The notes: a model not told the origin generated them from the sequence alone. DNA of 64,000 nucleotides from Burkholderia sp. 4M9327F10 (GCF_005503145.1 NZ_SCNV01000015.1:62001-126000); one strand, 5' to 3'. Counted from the stretch's first letter, positions 33,894-43,120 are shown. Translations and numbers: made by a program.

Positions 33894-35204
33894 ATGCCAC
33901 GCATTCGATGGGCCATGATCCTCATGTGCTTCCTCGCCAACGTCATCAACTTCATCGATCGCGCCAACCTCGCGATCGCCGCGCCGAGCATACGTGCCGA
34001 CCTCGGTCTCGACGCGGTCGGCATGGGGTTCGTGCTGAGCGCGTTCTTCTGGACCTATGCATTCCTGCAATTGCCCGCGGGTTGGTTCATCGACAAGGTC
34101 GGCGTGCGCGTAAGCCTTGCCCTCGCGGTTGGTTGGTGGTCGGTATTCACGGTCGCGACAGGCGCCGCACGCGGTCTCGCGCAGCTCGTCGGTGTGCGGC
34201 TGATGCTCGGTGTCGGCGAAGCGGCTGCGATCCCGTCGTTCGCGAAGGTTGCGTTCAACTGGTTCCCGCGCAGCGAGCGTGGCATTGCGAGCAGCATCTT
34301 CGATAGCGGCTCGCGCGTCGGCTCCGCGCTGTCGCTGCCGCTCGTCGCGTGGTTGATCGCGATTGTCGGCTGGCGCGGATCGTTCGCGATCACCGGTTGC
34401 ATCGGCATCGTGTGGGCGCTCGCGTGGTGGTTCGTCTATCGCGATCCCGAGCGCTATCGCGCCATTGCCCCCGATGCCGTCGACGCACTGCTTGCACAAC
34501 GCGGCGCGCCCGCCGTGGCAGCAGTGCCCGGCAGCCCGAAGATCACGTGGCCCGACCTGTTTCGCTACCGAACCATCTGGGGAATGATGATCGGCCTGTT
34601 CTGCCTGAACTTCGCGATCTACTTCTTTATCACGTGGTTTCCGAGTTACCTGCTGCAGGCGCGCGGTTTCTCGCTTGCATCTCTCGGTACATGGGGAATG
34701 CTACCCGCACTGCTCGCGATCCCCGGTGGCTGGTTAGGCGGTTATGTGTCGGACAGTCTGTTCAGGCGCGGCTGGAGTGCGACCGCCGCGCGCAAAACAT
34801 GTCTCGTACTCGGAATGCTGCTGTCGTCGACGATTGCGCTGTCCGCATTCGTCGACAGCGTGTGGGCGTGCCTCGCGCTATTCGCGCTCGCCTATGCCAG
34901 CCTGTCGTTCGCCGGTGCGAACGTATGGACGCTCGTCGGCGAAGTCGCACCGACGCCCGCACACGTTGCGTCGATCGGCGGGATCCAGAATTTCGCGGGC
35001 AATCTCGCCGGCATCTTCATTACGACCTTCACGGGCGTGATGCTGTCGATCACGAAGGGCTCGTTCGTCGTGCCGCTCGTCGCCGCGGGTGTGCTGTGCC
35101 TGGTTGGTGCGCTGTCGTATCTGTTCGTCGTCGGCAAGGTCGAACCGTTGCCTGTTCGAGGCAGCGGTTGCGCACGACGCGGTGTCCAGGCCGGTGCGGT
35201 TTGA
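33894..35204 (+). CDS. MFS hexuronate-type transporter (ACS family)
   Basis: 436 residues with 12 hydrophobic segments. The opening RWAMILMCFLANVINFIDRANLAIAAP and the GWFIDKVGVRVSLAL motif-A loop are characteristic of the anion:cation symporter group (ExuT, GudP). It should bring a sugar acid into the cytoplasm with protons. It follows uxuA by 71 bases with GGAG eight bases before its ATG, so the two are probably co-transcribed. Confidence 0.92.
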   Translation: MPRIRWAMILMCFLANVINFIDRANLAIAAPSIRADLGLDAVGMGFVLSAFFWTYAFLQLPAGWFIDKVGVRVSLALAVGWWSVFTVATGAARGLAQLVGVRLMLGVGEAAAIPSFAKVAFNWFPRSERGIASSIFDSGSRVGSALSLPLVAWLIAIVGWRGSFAITGCIGIVWALAWWFVYRDPERYRAIAPDAVDALLAQRGAPAVAAVPGSPKITWPDLFRYRTIWGMMIGLFCLNFAIYFFITWFPSYLLQARGFSLASLGTWGMLPALLAIPGGWLGGYVSDSLFRRGWSATAARKTCLVLGMLLSSTIALSAFVDSVWACLALFALAYASLSFAGANVWTLVGEVAPTPAHVASIGGIQNFAGNLAGIFITTFTGVMLSITKGSFVVPLVAAGVLCLVGALSYLFVVGKVEPLPVRGSGCARRGVQAGAV

Positions 35205-35292
35205 GTGTTGGCGACTCCGCCGAACAGGAGAAATCGAAGCAGTGTGTGCTTGAACGAGTACCAGACTAAAACAACCAAAGACAGGAATGGAG

Positions 35293-36492
35293 ATGAAAAA
35301 AACTATCCTCGTATCTACGCTTGGAGTTGCGGCACTGAGCGCGCACGCGCAAAGCAGCGTCACGTTGTACGGCATCGTCGACGCCGGCATCGGCTACCAA
35401 AGCAGCTCGGCCTCGCTCGGCAGCAACGCCGGTGGCCGCTCGGTAGTCAAGATGGCGCAGGGCATATGGGCTGGCTCGCGTTTCGGACTCAAGGGTAGCG
35501 AAGACCTGGGTGGCGGCACGCGCGCGATCTTCCAGCTCGAAGAAGGCTACAACCCGGCGACAGGTGCCCAATCGACCTCGGGCTTGATGTTCAACCGCAT
35601 GTCGCTCGCGGGCCTTGCAAACCAGCAGTACGGCACGCTGACGATGGGCCGGCAGTACGCGCCGTACTACACGCTGCTTGCAGCCTATAGCCCCACCACC
35701 TGGTTGACCGGCGCATACGGCGCACACCCGGGCGATCTCGATTCGATGGACACGATCTATCGCATCAACAACTCCCTCGTCTATACGTCGCCGAACTTCG
35801 CAGGCTTCACCTTCAGTGGCATGTATGCGTTGGGTGGCGTAGCAGGCAGTACCGGCGCGGGCCAGTCGTGGAGCGTCGCGGCGAACTACCTGCACGGACC
35901 TGTCGGTCTCGCGGTCGGCTTCGAGCGCCTGAGCAACTCGACGAGCGGCGGTGGAACGTGGGGCGCGAATTCCACGGCCAACAGCAACGGCGAGCCTGGC
36001 GTTTCAGCTGTCACGAATGGCTTTCAGACCGCGCAGGCACAACAGCGCTTCGCGGTGACCGGCGGCTACACGTTCAATTCGCAGTGGGACATTTCCGCGT
36101 CCTACTCGAACGTGCAGTACATCGCAGGCGAAGGTTCGAAGTTCTTCGACACGCAGATCTGGAACACGGGCGGCATCGTGCTGCACTACAAGCCGCTTGT
36201 CGCGCTCGATCTCGCAGCGGGCTATAGCTACACGCGAGCGACCCGAGCGAACGGCATCGCCAGCGCGGCCTCGTATCAGCAGTTCACTGCCTCGCAGTAC
36301 TACAGCCTTTCGAAACGCACGGGTCTGTACTGCGTCGAGGCCTACCAGCGCGCGGGTGGCCAGACCCTTGGCACGAACGGCGCGGGCAACGTCATCAACG
36401 CAACCGCCGATATCGGCGACGGCCAGAACAGCGCACCGTCCTCGTCGCGCAGCCAGGTAGCGGGTGCAGTGGGCATCGTTCACCGCTTCTGA
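35293..36492 (+). CDS. Outer-membrane porin, OmpC type
   Basis: 399 residues from the ATG at 35293 (an ATG two codons upstream is also possible). Signal peptide MKKTILVSTLGVAALSAHAQ, then SSVTLYGIVDAGIGYQ, the standard first strand of Burkholderiales 16-stranded trimeric porins. VGIVHRF ends in the Phe needed for BAM recognition. Placed in the hexuronate module (88 bp after the transporter), it may admit uronates or uronate oligomers. Confidence 0.95.
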   Translation: MKKTILVSTLGVAALSAHAQSSVTLYGIVDAGIGYQSSSASLGSNAGGRSVVKMAQGIWAGSRFGLKGSEDLGGGTRAIFQLEEGYNPATGAQSTSGLMFNRMSLAGLANQQYGTLTMGRQYAPYYTLLAAYSPTTWLTGAYGAHPGDLDSMDTIYRINNSLVYTSPNFAGFTFSGMYALGGVAGSTGAGQSWSVAANYLHGPVGLAVGFERLSNSTSGGGTWGANSTANSNGEPGVSAVTNGFQTAQAQQRFAVTGGYTFNSQWDISASYSNVQYIAGEGSKFFDTQIWNTGGIVLHYKPLVALDLAAGYSYTRATRANGIASAASYQQFTASQYYSLSKRTGLYCVEAYQRAGGQTLGTNGAGNVINATADIGDGQNSAPSSSRSQVAGAVGIVHRF

Positions 36493-36588
36493 TCGTCGTG
36501 CGAGTGTGAATTCGCTTGAGTGCATTTCGAGCAGTTGGCGTTGCAAATCACCGGAGCAAATCCGGGACGAACATCCCAGGAGGATTCA

Positions 36589-37971
36589 ATGAGCGTTGAT
36601 CAATCGCTTGTGCGAAAGGTCGCGAGTGCGGCAGCGGTACTGTTTCTCGGGACAGTGCCCCCATACGCCCTCGCGCAGAGCGTGCCGTCCGGTTTGCTGC
36701 CGGCCGGTGCGAACACGACCAGTCCGGGTGCACCCTTTTACATCGACCCGACCGGCCTGAACTTCAGCACCAGTCCACCCACCCGCGATCCCTCAAACCC
36801 GAACTATCCCAAGGCAACCTCGATCGCAGATGGTCATCTGCCGCCGGTTCCGGTCAACGGGAATTTCATCATCGGCCCGAGTCACCCGGTCGCGACCGAG
36901 GTGACAGGTACCCAGACGGGGACGGTGTACAGCTTCAGGATGTGGTCATACAACAGCAAGATCTATCCGGCCGGTCTGGTACGTGTGGAGCCCAGTTTCG
37001 ATTACATCAATCAGTATGGACGGACCGTGCCGGGCGACTTCTCGACCATGCTCGTTCCCAACTGCTTCACGGCCGGCGCAAACTATTGCGGCGAGGCGGC
37101 CATATGGACTCGCGTGGTTCAGGTCTACGTTCCGCGGCAGGCGCGCGGGCAGGACCCTCTGCCATTCATCGTTTCAGGGGACGGTGTGCCATCGTCAATC
37201 CCAAGCGGTCTTCCAACGCAAGCCATTGAACCCATCCTGTTCCCGGCCCTCGACAATCTGATTCGTGAACGGCGAATCCCACCGATGGTGGCCATCACCG
37301 TCGAGAACGGTGGTCAGGACGCACAAGGAAGTCAGCGCGGGTTCGAATACGATTCGATGAACGGGCAGTACGCGGAATTTATCGAAACAGAAGTATTGCC
37401 GATGGCCGAGAAAGCAGCCGGCATCCGTCTCACGCGCGATCCCGCGGGCCGCATCGCGATGGGGTACAGCGCGAGTGGCGAGGCAGCCTTCACCATGGCG
37501 TGGTTCCACCCTGAACTCTTCGGCAAAGTCCTGTCTTATTCCCCAACATTTACCAACCAGCAGTGGCCGCATAACCCCAACCTGCCAGGCGGGGCCTGGC
37601 AATATCACAGTCAATACGCAGGGCCGCCCCCGACGCAGCTACTGCAAACGGAAGGTTTCAACCTTCCTGCTCCGGCTGCGGCGAACCAGTCCACTGGCCT
37701 GCCCCTCGTTCCCAACAGCCCGAGGAAGCCGATCCGCGTGTGGTACGAAGTGGGTGATTTCGACGGCTGGTATCCCAACCCGATGGCGGACGGGATGCAC
37801 GACTACGTACTGGCTTGCGAGAACATGGCCAGAGCGCTGGCCGGGAAAGGGTACGAGTATCAGTTCATCTTCTCTCGCAACGCGGGGCATGTGGACTTTG
37901 CCACCATCAAGCAGACGCTGCCGAATGCCATCGAGTATCTGATGCAAGGCTATCATCGGGATGACAATTAG
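36589..37971 (+). CDS. Secreted alpha/beta-hydrolase esterase (CE1/enterochelin-esterase-like)
   Basis: 460 residues from the ATG at 36589 with AGGAGG seven bases upstream. Signal peptide with cleavage at ALAQSV (about residue 30). A beta-rich N-terminal region (about 60-190) precedes the esterase domain. The nucleophile Ser294 is in MGYSASGEA, the catalytic His434 in NAGHVDF and Asp391 or Asp393 (GDFDGW) is a likely acid. It is exported, so it acts in the periplasm or outside. Following a porin, a uronate transporter and uxuA, it may free uronates from esterified plant material; a siderophore-esterase role is the alternative. Confidence 0.85.
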   Translation: MSVDQSLVRKVASAAAVLFLGTVPPYALAQSVPSGLLPAGANTTSPGAPFYIDPTGLNFSTSPPTRDPSNPNYPKATSIADGHLPPVPVNGNFIIGPSHPVATEVTGTQTGTVYSFRMWSYNSKIYPAGLVRVEPSFDYINQYGRTVPGDFSTMLVPNCFTAGANYCGEAAIWTRVVQVYVPRQARGQDPLPFIVSGDGVPSSIPSGLPTQAIEPILFPALDNLIRERRIPPMVAITVENGGQDAQGSQRGFEYDSMNGQYAEFIETEVLPMAEKAAGIRLTRDPAGRIAMGYSASGEAAFTMAWFHPELFGKVLSYSPTFTNQQWPHNPNLPGGAWQYHSQYAGPPPTQLLQTEGFNLPAPAAANQSTGLPLVPNSPRKPIRVWYEVGDFDGWYPNPMADGMHDYVLACENMARALAGKGYEYQFIFSRNAGHVDFATIKQTLPNAIEYLMQGYHRDDN

Positions 37972-38193
37972 AACGTATAGGGAACATCCGCTTACTGAGC
38001 GCAGCGGACATTCGAATGTCCGCGTGAACGCGAGGTTGAACGGCCGCTCGTGGCCGAACCCAGTCCGACGGCAACGGGCTCAGGTCGACCAATTCGCTCA
38101 GCCAAATTCCCACAAACCGGCCATTCGTTCGCCGTGGTGTGCGATAAGGCTACTGTTCCAGCGACATCGAACCGAAACGGCAAATAGCGACTC
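37972..38193. other. Gap with dispersed repeat copy C
   Basis: 222 bp between the esterase stop and the stop of the convergent LysR gene. GCGGACATTCGAATGTCCGC at 38004-38023 is a 20-bp perfect palindrome, part of an intergenic repeat also seen at 29565 and, more decayed, at 40209. Confidence 0.6.
38004..38023. repeat. 20-bp perfect palindrome in the dispersed repeat, copy C
   Basis: Perfectly self-complementary over 20 bases with TTCGAA at the centre. The right half plus five further bases (38011-38028) is identical to 29565-29582. It could also work as a hairpin after the hexuronate module. Confidence 0.65.
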
Positions 38194-39078
38194 CTACACC
38201 AATCGCAGATCCCACAACACATCAAGTACGTGTTGCGTAGAACGCTCAACGTACCCCGCACGATGCGCAATGCCGAGCCGACGCCACAACGCCGGGCGTA
38301 GCGGACGCATGACAATGCGCTTGTCGGGCAACGGCGTGGTGGCCTCATGCGGCAACAGCGCTGCACCGTAACCTGCCGCGACCAGACTCTTGATCGCGTC
38401 GTTGTAGTTGAGCTGAATCCGCGGAGCGGGATGATGCCCCTCGGTCGCGAACCACTCCGTAGTCAGACGGGAAAGACGCGTGGTCGCGTCATTGAGAATG
38501 AGAGGTTGGGCGGCGAGCCATGCAGGCGTGACGCGGGCGGGGCACCGCCAATGCGCCGGCACAAAAGCCATCACGGGGTCGCGGCGCCAAGGCTTTATCA
38601 CGAGTCCCGCCACAGGGGGCTGAGGCAGTGCAACCAACCCAACATCCAGCGTTCCATCCGCCAGTCGGGACAGCGTTTCATGAGACGTGAGTACTGCAAC
38701 CTGAATGTCGATAGCGGGATGGTGCTGGCGCAGCACCTCAAGCGCTTGCGGCAACAGGTGTGCGATCGCGCCAGTCGACGCGCCCAGCCGCGCGCGTCCT
38801 TCGAGCCCCTGCACCTGGCGTTGAATATCGTCTAACGCCTGCTCCGCATCGCCCAGCAGTCGACGCGCGCGCTCCACCAGCACCTCTCCTATCGCCGACG
38901 GCCTGACATGTCCTCGCTTGCGTGACAGGAGTGGAGCCCCAATCCGGTCTTCGAGTTCAGCGATGTGGAGGCTGACCGTTGGCGGCGCCAGGTGCAATGC
39001 ACGCGCCGCATCGGCAAATGAGCCACGGTCGGCAATGGCGACCAGAGTGCGCAAGCGGTCCAGGCTGATCTCTCGCAT
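38194..39078 (-). CDS. LysR-family transcriptional regulator
   Basis: 294 residues. N-terminal helix-turn-helix: REISLDRLRTLVAIADRGSF followed by ADAARALHLAPPTVSLHIAELE. The effector domain runs from about residue 90 and is of normal length. It is divergent from argC (39209) with a T-N11-A type palindrome between them, so argC is the first candidate target. Confidence 0.92.
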   Translation of the reverse strand: MREISLDRLRTLVAIADRGSFADAARALHLAPPTVSLHIAELEDRIGAPLLSRKRGHVRPSAIGEVLVERARRLLGDAEQALDDIQRQVQGLEGRARLGASTGAIAHLLPQALEVLRQHHPAIDIQVAVLTSHETLSRLADGTLDVGLVALPQPPVAGLVIKPWRRDPVMAFVPAHWRCPARVTPAWLAAQPLILNDATTRLSRLTTEWFATEGHHPAPRIQLNYNDAIKSLVAAGYGAALLPHEATTPLPDKRIVMRPLRPALWRRLGIAHRAGYVERSTQHVLDVLWDLRLV

Positions 39079-39090
39079 GTCGGCGTCCCG

Positions 39091-39107
39091 ATTCAGAAAA
39101 ACTGAAT
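39091..39107. promoter_or_regulatory. LysR box between the LysR gene and argC
   Basis: ATTCAG (39091-39096) and CTGAAT (39102-39107) flank AAAAA. The inner TTCAG-N5-CTGAA fits the T-N11-A pattern of LysR sites. It is 12 bp from the LysR start and 101 bp from argC, as expected for a recognition site that also autoregulates. Confidence 0.65.
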
Positions 39108-39208
39108 GTCCACGTTATTAAATTCAACTTTCTCTATTCTATCGGTCCACGGAATATAGAGGCTCGTTTTACCTGTTTGCAACCCAGAATTAGCGGAGTA
39201 TTCCACTT

Positions 39209-40138
39209 ATGACCTCCCCCGTTGTTTTCATCGATGGCGACCAAGGCACCACCGGGTTGCAAATCCACGAACGGCTGCGCGACCGGACCGACCTCAGACT
39301 GCTCACGCTTGCCGCTGCGGAACGCAAAGATCCGCGGCGTCGCTCAGAGGCCATCAACGCCTGCGACATTGCCATCCTCTGTTTGCCGGATGCCGCCGCG
39401 CGCGAGGCAGTGGGCGCCATCGTCAATCCTGCCGTCAGGGTCATCGATGCAAGCTCCGCCCACCGCACGCAGCCGGACTGGACATACGGCTTTCCGGAAA
39501 TGACGCCGGGACAGGCTGAGCGCATTGCGAGCGCACGTCGGGTGACCAATCCCGGTTGCTATCCGACCGGTGCCATTGGCTTGCTGCGTCCCCTGTTGCA
39601 GGCTGGGCTCATACCAGGCAACTACCCGGTCAGCATTCATGCGGTGTCGGGCTACTCCGGACGCGGGCGTGCCGGCGTGGAGGAACATGAAGGGCAGGGA
39701 GCCGCCACCGCTCCTTCATTCCAGGTATATGGTCTGGAGCTCGCGCACAAGCACGCCCCAGAGATCCAGCAGCACGCCGGGCTCGCGCAGCGTCCCATCT
39801 TCGTCCCCGCGTATGGTTCGTTCCGCCAGGGCATCGTGCTGACGGTGCCCCTGGAGTTGCGGCTGCTGACACGCGACGTGGACGGCGCCACGTTACACGC
39901 GTGCCTCGCACGCCACTATGCCGAGGCGGCCCACGTAGGTGTCGTGCCGCTGCACGAATCGTGCGGCTTGAAGCACCTGGATCCGCAGGTGCTGAACGGT
40001 ACGAACGACATGCGCTTAAACGTATTTCCTAACATGGAACACGGGCACGTCCTGTTGTCCGCAGTTTTCGATAATCTTGGCAAAGGCGCATCCGGCGCTG
40101 CGGTTCAGAACCTGAACCTGATGCTCACGCGGCAATAG
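39209..40138 (+). CDS. argC: N-acetyl-gamma-glutamyl-phosphate reductase, type 2
   Basis: 309 residues, the short (AGPR type 2) form. It reduces N-acetylglutamyl phosphate to the semialdehyde with NADPH in arginine synthesis. VVFIDGDQGTTGLQI is the dinucleotide loop, Cys117 in VTNPGCYPTG the catalytic cysteine and HAVSGYSGRGR the following conserved segment. No other arg gene is adjacent, so it is either a stand-alone copy or a paralogue used on another acyl phosphate. The divergent LysR regulator is unusual for an arginine gene. Confidence 0.93.
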   Translation: MTSPVVFIDGDQGTTGLQIHERLRDRTDLRLLTLAAAERKDPRRRSEAINACDIAILCLPDAAAREAVGAIVNPAVRVIDASSAHRTQPDWTYGFPEMTPGQAERIASARRVTNPGCYPTGAIGLLRPLLQAGLIPGNYPVSIHAVSGYSGRGRAGVEEHEGQGAATAPSFQVYGLELAHKHAPEIQQHAGLAQRPIFVPAYGSFRQGIVLTVPLELRLLTRDVDGATLHACLARHYAEAAHVGVVPLHESCGLKHLDPQVLNGTNDMRLNVFPNMEHGHVLLSAVFDNLGKGASGAAVQNLNLMLTRQ

Positions 40139-40286
40139 TGGCCAATGGCTTGAGCTAACGTCCGCCGCACCCATATGCCAACGATTGTTGCCAATCTGGT
40201 CGCGGCCGTCGAATGTCTCAGATTAGCTGGCTACTGCCCGATGCGATCGGCCGAAGCCGACCCGAATGGACCCGAGCACGCCCACC

Positions 40287-41039
40287 CTACCCGTTCAACA
40301 TCCTGCCTCCGTCGATCACAATCTCCGCACCCAAAGTCCACGCGGATTCATCCGACGCCAGGTATACGACGGCGCGTGCAATCTCGTCCGCCGTCCCAAA
40401 CCGTCCAACCGGAATCGAGTTAACGATCTGCTGATTGACCTCGGCGCGATACGCATCGGGAATACCGAGCTTGTCGTAGAGAGGCGTGTCGACCGGACCC
40501 GGGCTCACCGCATTAACGCGGACGCCGCGCGGTAGCAGTTCGGTTGATAGCGTCTTCGCGAGGCTAAGCAACGCTGCCTTGGTGGCCGCATACACCGTCG
40601 ATCGTGCGGCCCCGACGTGCGCATTGATCGATGTGTTCAACACTACCGACGCCGGGTTCGCGAACACCGGCAACAAAGCCTGCATCAGGAAGTAAGGACC
40701 CTTAACGTTGACGTCGAACGAGCGATCAAAATCCGCTTCGGTCCAGTTCTCGATTGGCTGCCACACAGCGATACCCGCGTTGAGAAATAGCACGTCGAGC
40801 TGACCGTACTGGTCCTTGACCGACTGCGCCAGCCCGGCCTGCGCGTCGACACTGGCGGAATCTACGCGCAGCACTGGTGTGTCGGCACCGAGGACAGTTC
40901 GGGCGTGATCGATGGAATCGGGATTGATTCCGGTGACGATAACGCGCGCACCTTCGGCGAGAAACCGCCTTGCAGTTTCCAGTCCGATGCCGCTGGTGCC
41001 GCCGGTTATCAAAGCGCGTTTGCCTTGCAGTCGAGACAT
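40287..41039 (-). CDS. Short-chain dehydrogenase/reductase
   Basis: 250 residues, classical SDR. Cofactor loop TGGTSGIG (about 11-18), NAG motif (FLNAGIA), catalytic Ser in LNTSINAHVG and YxxxK in STVYAATKAALL. GINPDS after strand 2 lacks an acidic residue at its end in the usual place, leaving NADP or NAD open. Divergent from the LysR gene at 41185, which probably regulates it. Substrate unknown. Confidence 0.92.
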   Translation of the reverse strand: MSRLQGKRALITGGTSGIGLETARRFLAEGARVIVTGINPDSIDHARTVLGADTPVLRVDSASVDAQAGLAQSVKDQYGQLDVLFLNAGIAVWQPIENWTEADFDRSFDVNVKGPYFLMQALLPVFANPASVVLNTSINAHVGAARSTVYAATKAALLSLAKTLSTELLPRGVRVNAVSPGPVDTPLYDKLGIPDAYRAEVNQQIVNSIPVGRFGTADEIARAVVYLASDESAWTLGAEIVIDGGRMLNG

Positions 41040-41184
41040 AAGTGAGCTCCTTTAGATGAAGGACAGTCCATCGCGGCGTGCTGCCGTTGTTGACCGAGGC
41101 CTCATCATGAATCCATTCATCCGCGACGATAAGTCAGAGAATCTGTATATGATTCATGCATTCAATGTATGAGTGAGGTGGACT

Positions 41185-42108
41185 TTGGACCGTTTCCTCT
41201 TGATGACCTGCTTTGCACGCGCGGCCGAGATGGGTAGCTTTTCGGCAGTTGCGCGTGAACTGGGCCTTAGTCAGCCCAACATCAGCCGTTACATCGCAGC
41301 GCTCGAACAGCATCTGGAGACACGGCTGATGCACCGGTCGACGCGCAAACTCACCCTCACACCGGAAGGTGAGCGCTATTACGCCGAGGTCAGGCAGATT
41401 CTCGATGCGGTCGACCAGGCGGAGTCGAGCGCCCGTGGCGATGAGCAGCCCGTCGGACTGCTGCGTGTGGCCTGTCCGACCACGTTGGGTCGGCGCTACC
41501 TGATGCCCCGCATGCGGGCGTTTATGGATCGGCACCCGCGGCTTCAACTTGAATTGCAAATGAGCGATCGATACGTCGATCTCGTCGACGAGGCGGTCGA
41601 ACTTGCGATCCGCATTGGGCACCTGTCGGATAGCGCGCTGCGTGCAAAGCGTATTGGTGTGTTTCGGCGCGTGTGTGTTGCGAGCGTCGACTATCTCGAG
41701 CGACGCGGCGTGCCGAAAATGCCCACCGATCTGGCTAACCACGAATGCATCGTCTACACCCTGCTTTCGTCAGGAACGACGTGGAATTTTCTCGACACCG
41801 AGGTGGCTGTCACAGGCCGCTTTCGTGTCGATTCGCCGGATGCGGTTTGCGAGGCAGTGAGCAGCGGCATGGGAATAGGATACGGTCCGCTATGGCTTTT
41901 CGAAGATGCATTGCGCAGCGGACAGTTGAAAGTATTGCTGTCCGGCTACGCTTCGCCGCCGGCTCCGGTGCAGATCGTATATGGCGCGAGCCGGCTGCTA
42001 TCGCGGCGTGCGACCGCGTTCATGGAGTTTGTGACGCAAGGGTTTCTGGAGATTCCGTCGATGCACGAGGAAGGATGGGCGGACATCGTCGCAGCTGCCG
42101 CGGTCTGA
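41185..42108 (+). CDS. LysR-family transcriptional regulator
   Basis: 307 residues using the TTG at 41185 (DRFLLMTCFARAAEMGSFSA), which has GAGGTGG five bases upstream; a GTG four codons earlier sits on the ribosome site itself. Helix-turn-helix about residues 2-60 (VARELGLSQPNISRYIAALE). Effector domain resembles the DhaR/AaeR branch with EQPVGLLRVACPTTLGRRY. Divergent from the SDR gene, separated by 145 bp with an A/T-rich ATTCATGCATTCAAT stretch as possible binding site. Confidence 0.9.
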   Translation: MDRFLLMTCFARAAEMGSFSAVARELGLSQPNISRYIAALEQHLETRLMHRSTRKLTLTPEGERYYAEVRQILDAVDQAESSARGDEQPVGLLRVACPTTLGRRYLMPRMRAFMDRHPRLQLELQMSDRYVDLVDEAVELAIRIGHLSDSALRAKRIGVFRRVCVASVDYLERRGVPKMPTDLANHECIVYTLLSSGTTWNFLDTEVAVTGRFRVDSPDAVCEAVSSGMGIGYGPLWLFEDALRSGQLKVLLSGYASPPAPVQIVYGASRLLSRRATAFMEFVTQGFLEIPSMHEEGWADIVAAAAV

Positions 42109-42229
42109 CGCTGGCCTGGCGCTGAGTCGGTCGCGGGCAATACTCGTGAACGAAACAAGCAGTGGGCGCCCCTGAGTCACCACACGCGCTGGCCGCCCGT
42201 AAACCATCCATAAAGCGCAGACATCGGCG

Positions 42230-42961
42230 TCAGGCGTCGGAGCGCTTCAGCCGCATCGAAACAGAGAAACGCTCCGCCGGATGCACGCTGATAGACACCT
42301 CAAACGTCTCGCCAGATGAGTCGAGATATCGCCGCACAATTTCAAGCGCTGCCGTCCCCTTCTCGACATGGAGCCTGTCCGCCATATCCGCCGAAATCAG
42401 AGTGCCATGCACATCCTGCTGGATTTCCGCAACGCATCGGCCATAACGCGCTTCGATTAACGAACTGATCAACGTATCCGGTTGCAATCGCGCAGCCTCT
42501 GCGACCTCCGTGTAAGCCGGGTCGATATACACGTCGGTCCAGCCGATTGGCGAACTCTTCCTGTCCCCGTCAATACGCAGACTCGAAACCCGCAGCCATC
42601 GCGCCCCCTCAGCGCATTGCAGCGTTGTGGCGAGCTTACCGGTCGCTACGACCTCCTCCATGGATTGCACCAAACGCAAGTGCTCGGAGCCGAATTGCAC
42701 GACGTCGTCCACCGATGCCAGCGATGGTCTGAAGTCATTTCTCGGTCGAGCCGATTCCACCCGCGTTCCCGCATTCTTGCGGCGCGACACCAGTCCCAAC
42801 TGCTGCAACTCGTGCAGCGCCGCTCGCACCGTATGGCGGCTCGTCTGGTAGTGGTCGCGCAATTCCAGTTCGGTCGGCAGGGTCGATCCAACCGGATAAC
42901 GTCCGGATGCAATGCCTTCGGTCAGGTCACGCGCGATATCGGCGAAGTGCGGTCTATTCAT
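42230..42961 (-). CDS. GntR-family regulator, HutC/UTRA type
   Basis: 243 residues. Winged helix-turn-helix about residues 5-70 (STLPTELELRDHYQTSRHTVRAAL), then a UTRA ligand-binding domain (about 90-235). It is divergent from the lyase-symporter genes; two identical 14-bp palindromes with the GT...AC pattern preferred by this subfamily lie between (43020, 43044). It is the likely repressor of the 43.1-49.0 kb genes. Confidence 0.92.
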   Translation of the reverse strand: MNRPHFADIARDLTEGIASGRYPVGSTLPTELELRDHYQTSRHTVRAALHELQQLGLVSRRKNAGTRVESARPRNDFRPSLASVDDVVQFGSEHLRLVQSMEEVVATGKLATTLQCAEGARWLRVSSLRIDGDRKSSPIGWTDVYIDPAYTEVAEAARLQPDTLISSLIEARYGRCVAEIQQDVHGTLISADMADRLHVEKGTAALEIVRRYLDSSGETFEVSISVHPAERFSVSMRLKRSDA

Positions 42962-43019
42962 CGCTTTGCGAGTCGAAATCGGTTTTTGGGAACGCCAGGG
43001 TAAATCATAGCTTGTTTGT

Positions 43020-43033
43020 TATGTCCGGACATA
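43020..43033. promoter_or_regulatory. GntR operator 1 (TATGTCCGGACATA)
   Basis: A perfect 14-bp palindrome, identical to the second copy; the two centres are 24 bp apart. It is 59 bp from the GntR start and about 90 bp from the lyase start. Confidence 0.8.
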
Positions 43034-43042
43034 TTAATTTAT

Positions 43043-43058
43043 ATATGTCCGGACATAT
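43043..43058. promoter_or_regulatory. GntR operator 2 (16-bp palindrome)
   Basis: ATATGTCCGGACATAT, the same core as operator 1 extended by one base pair on each side. Two copies on nearly the same helix face suggest cooperative dimer binding over the lyase promoter. Confidence 0.8.
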
Positions 43059-43120
43059 TGGGCGTTGCCGCTTTCATCGGTCCTAAACCCGTCCCCTTTT
43101 CCGTCTTCCTGGAGGTCGCA

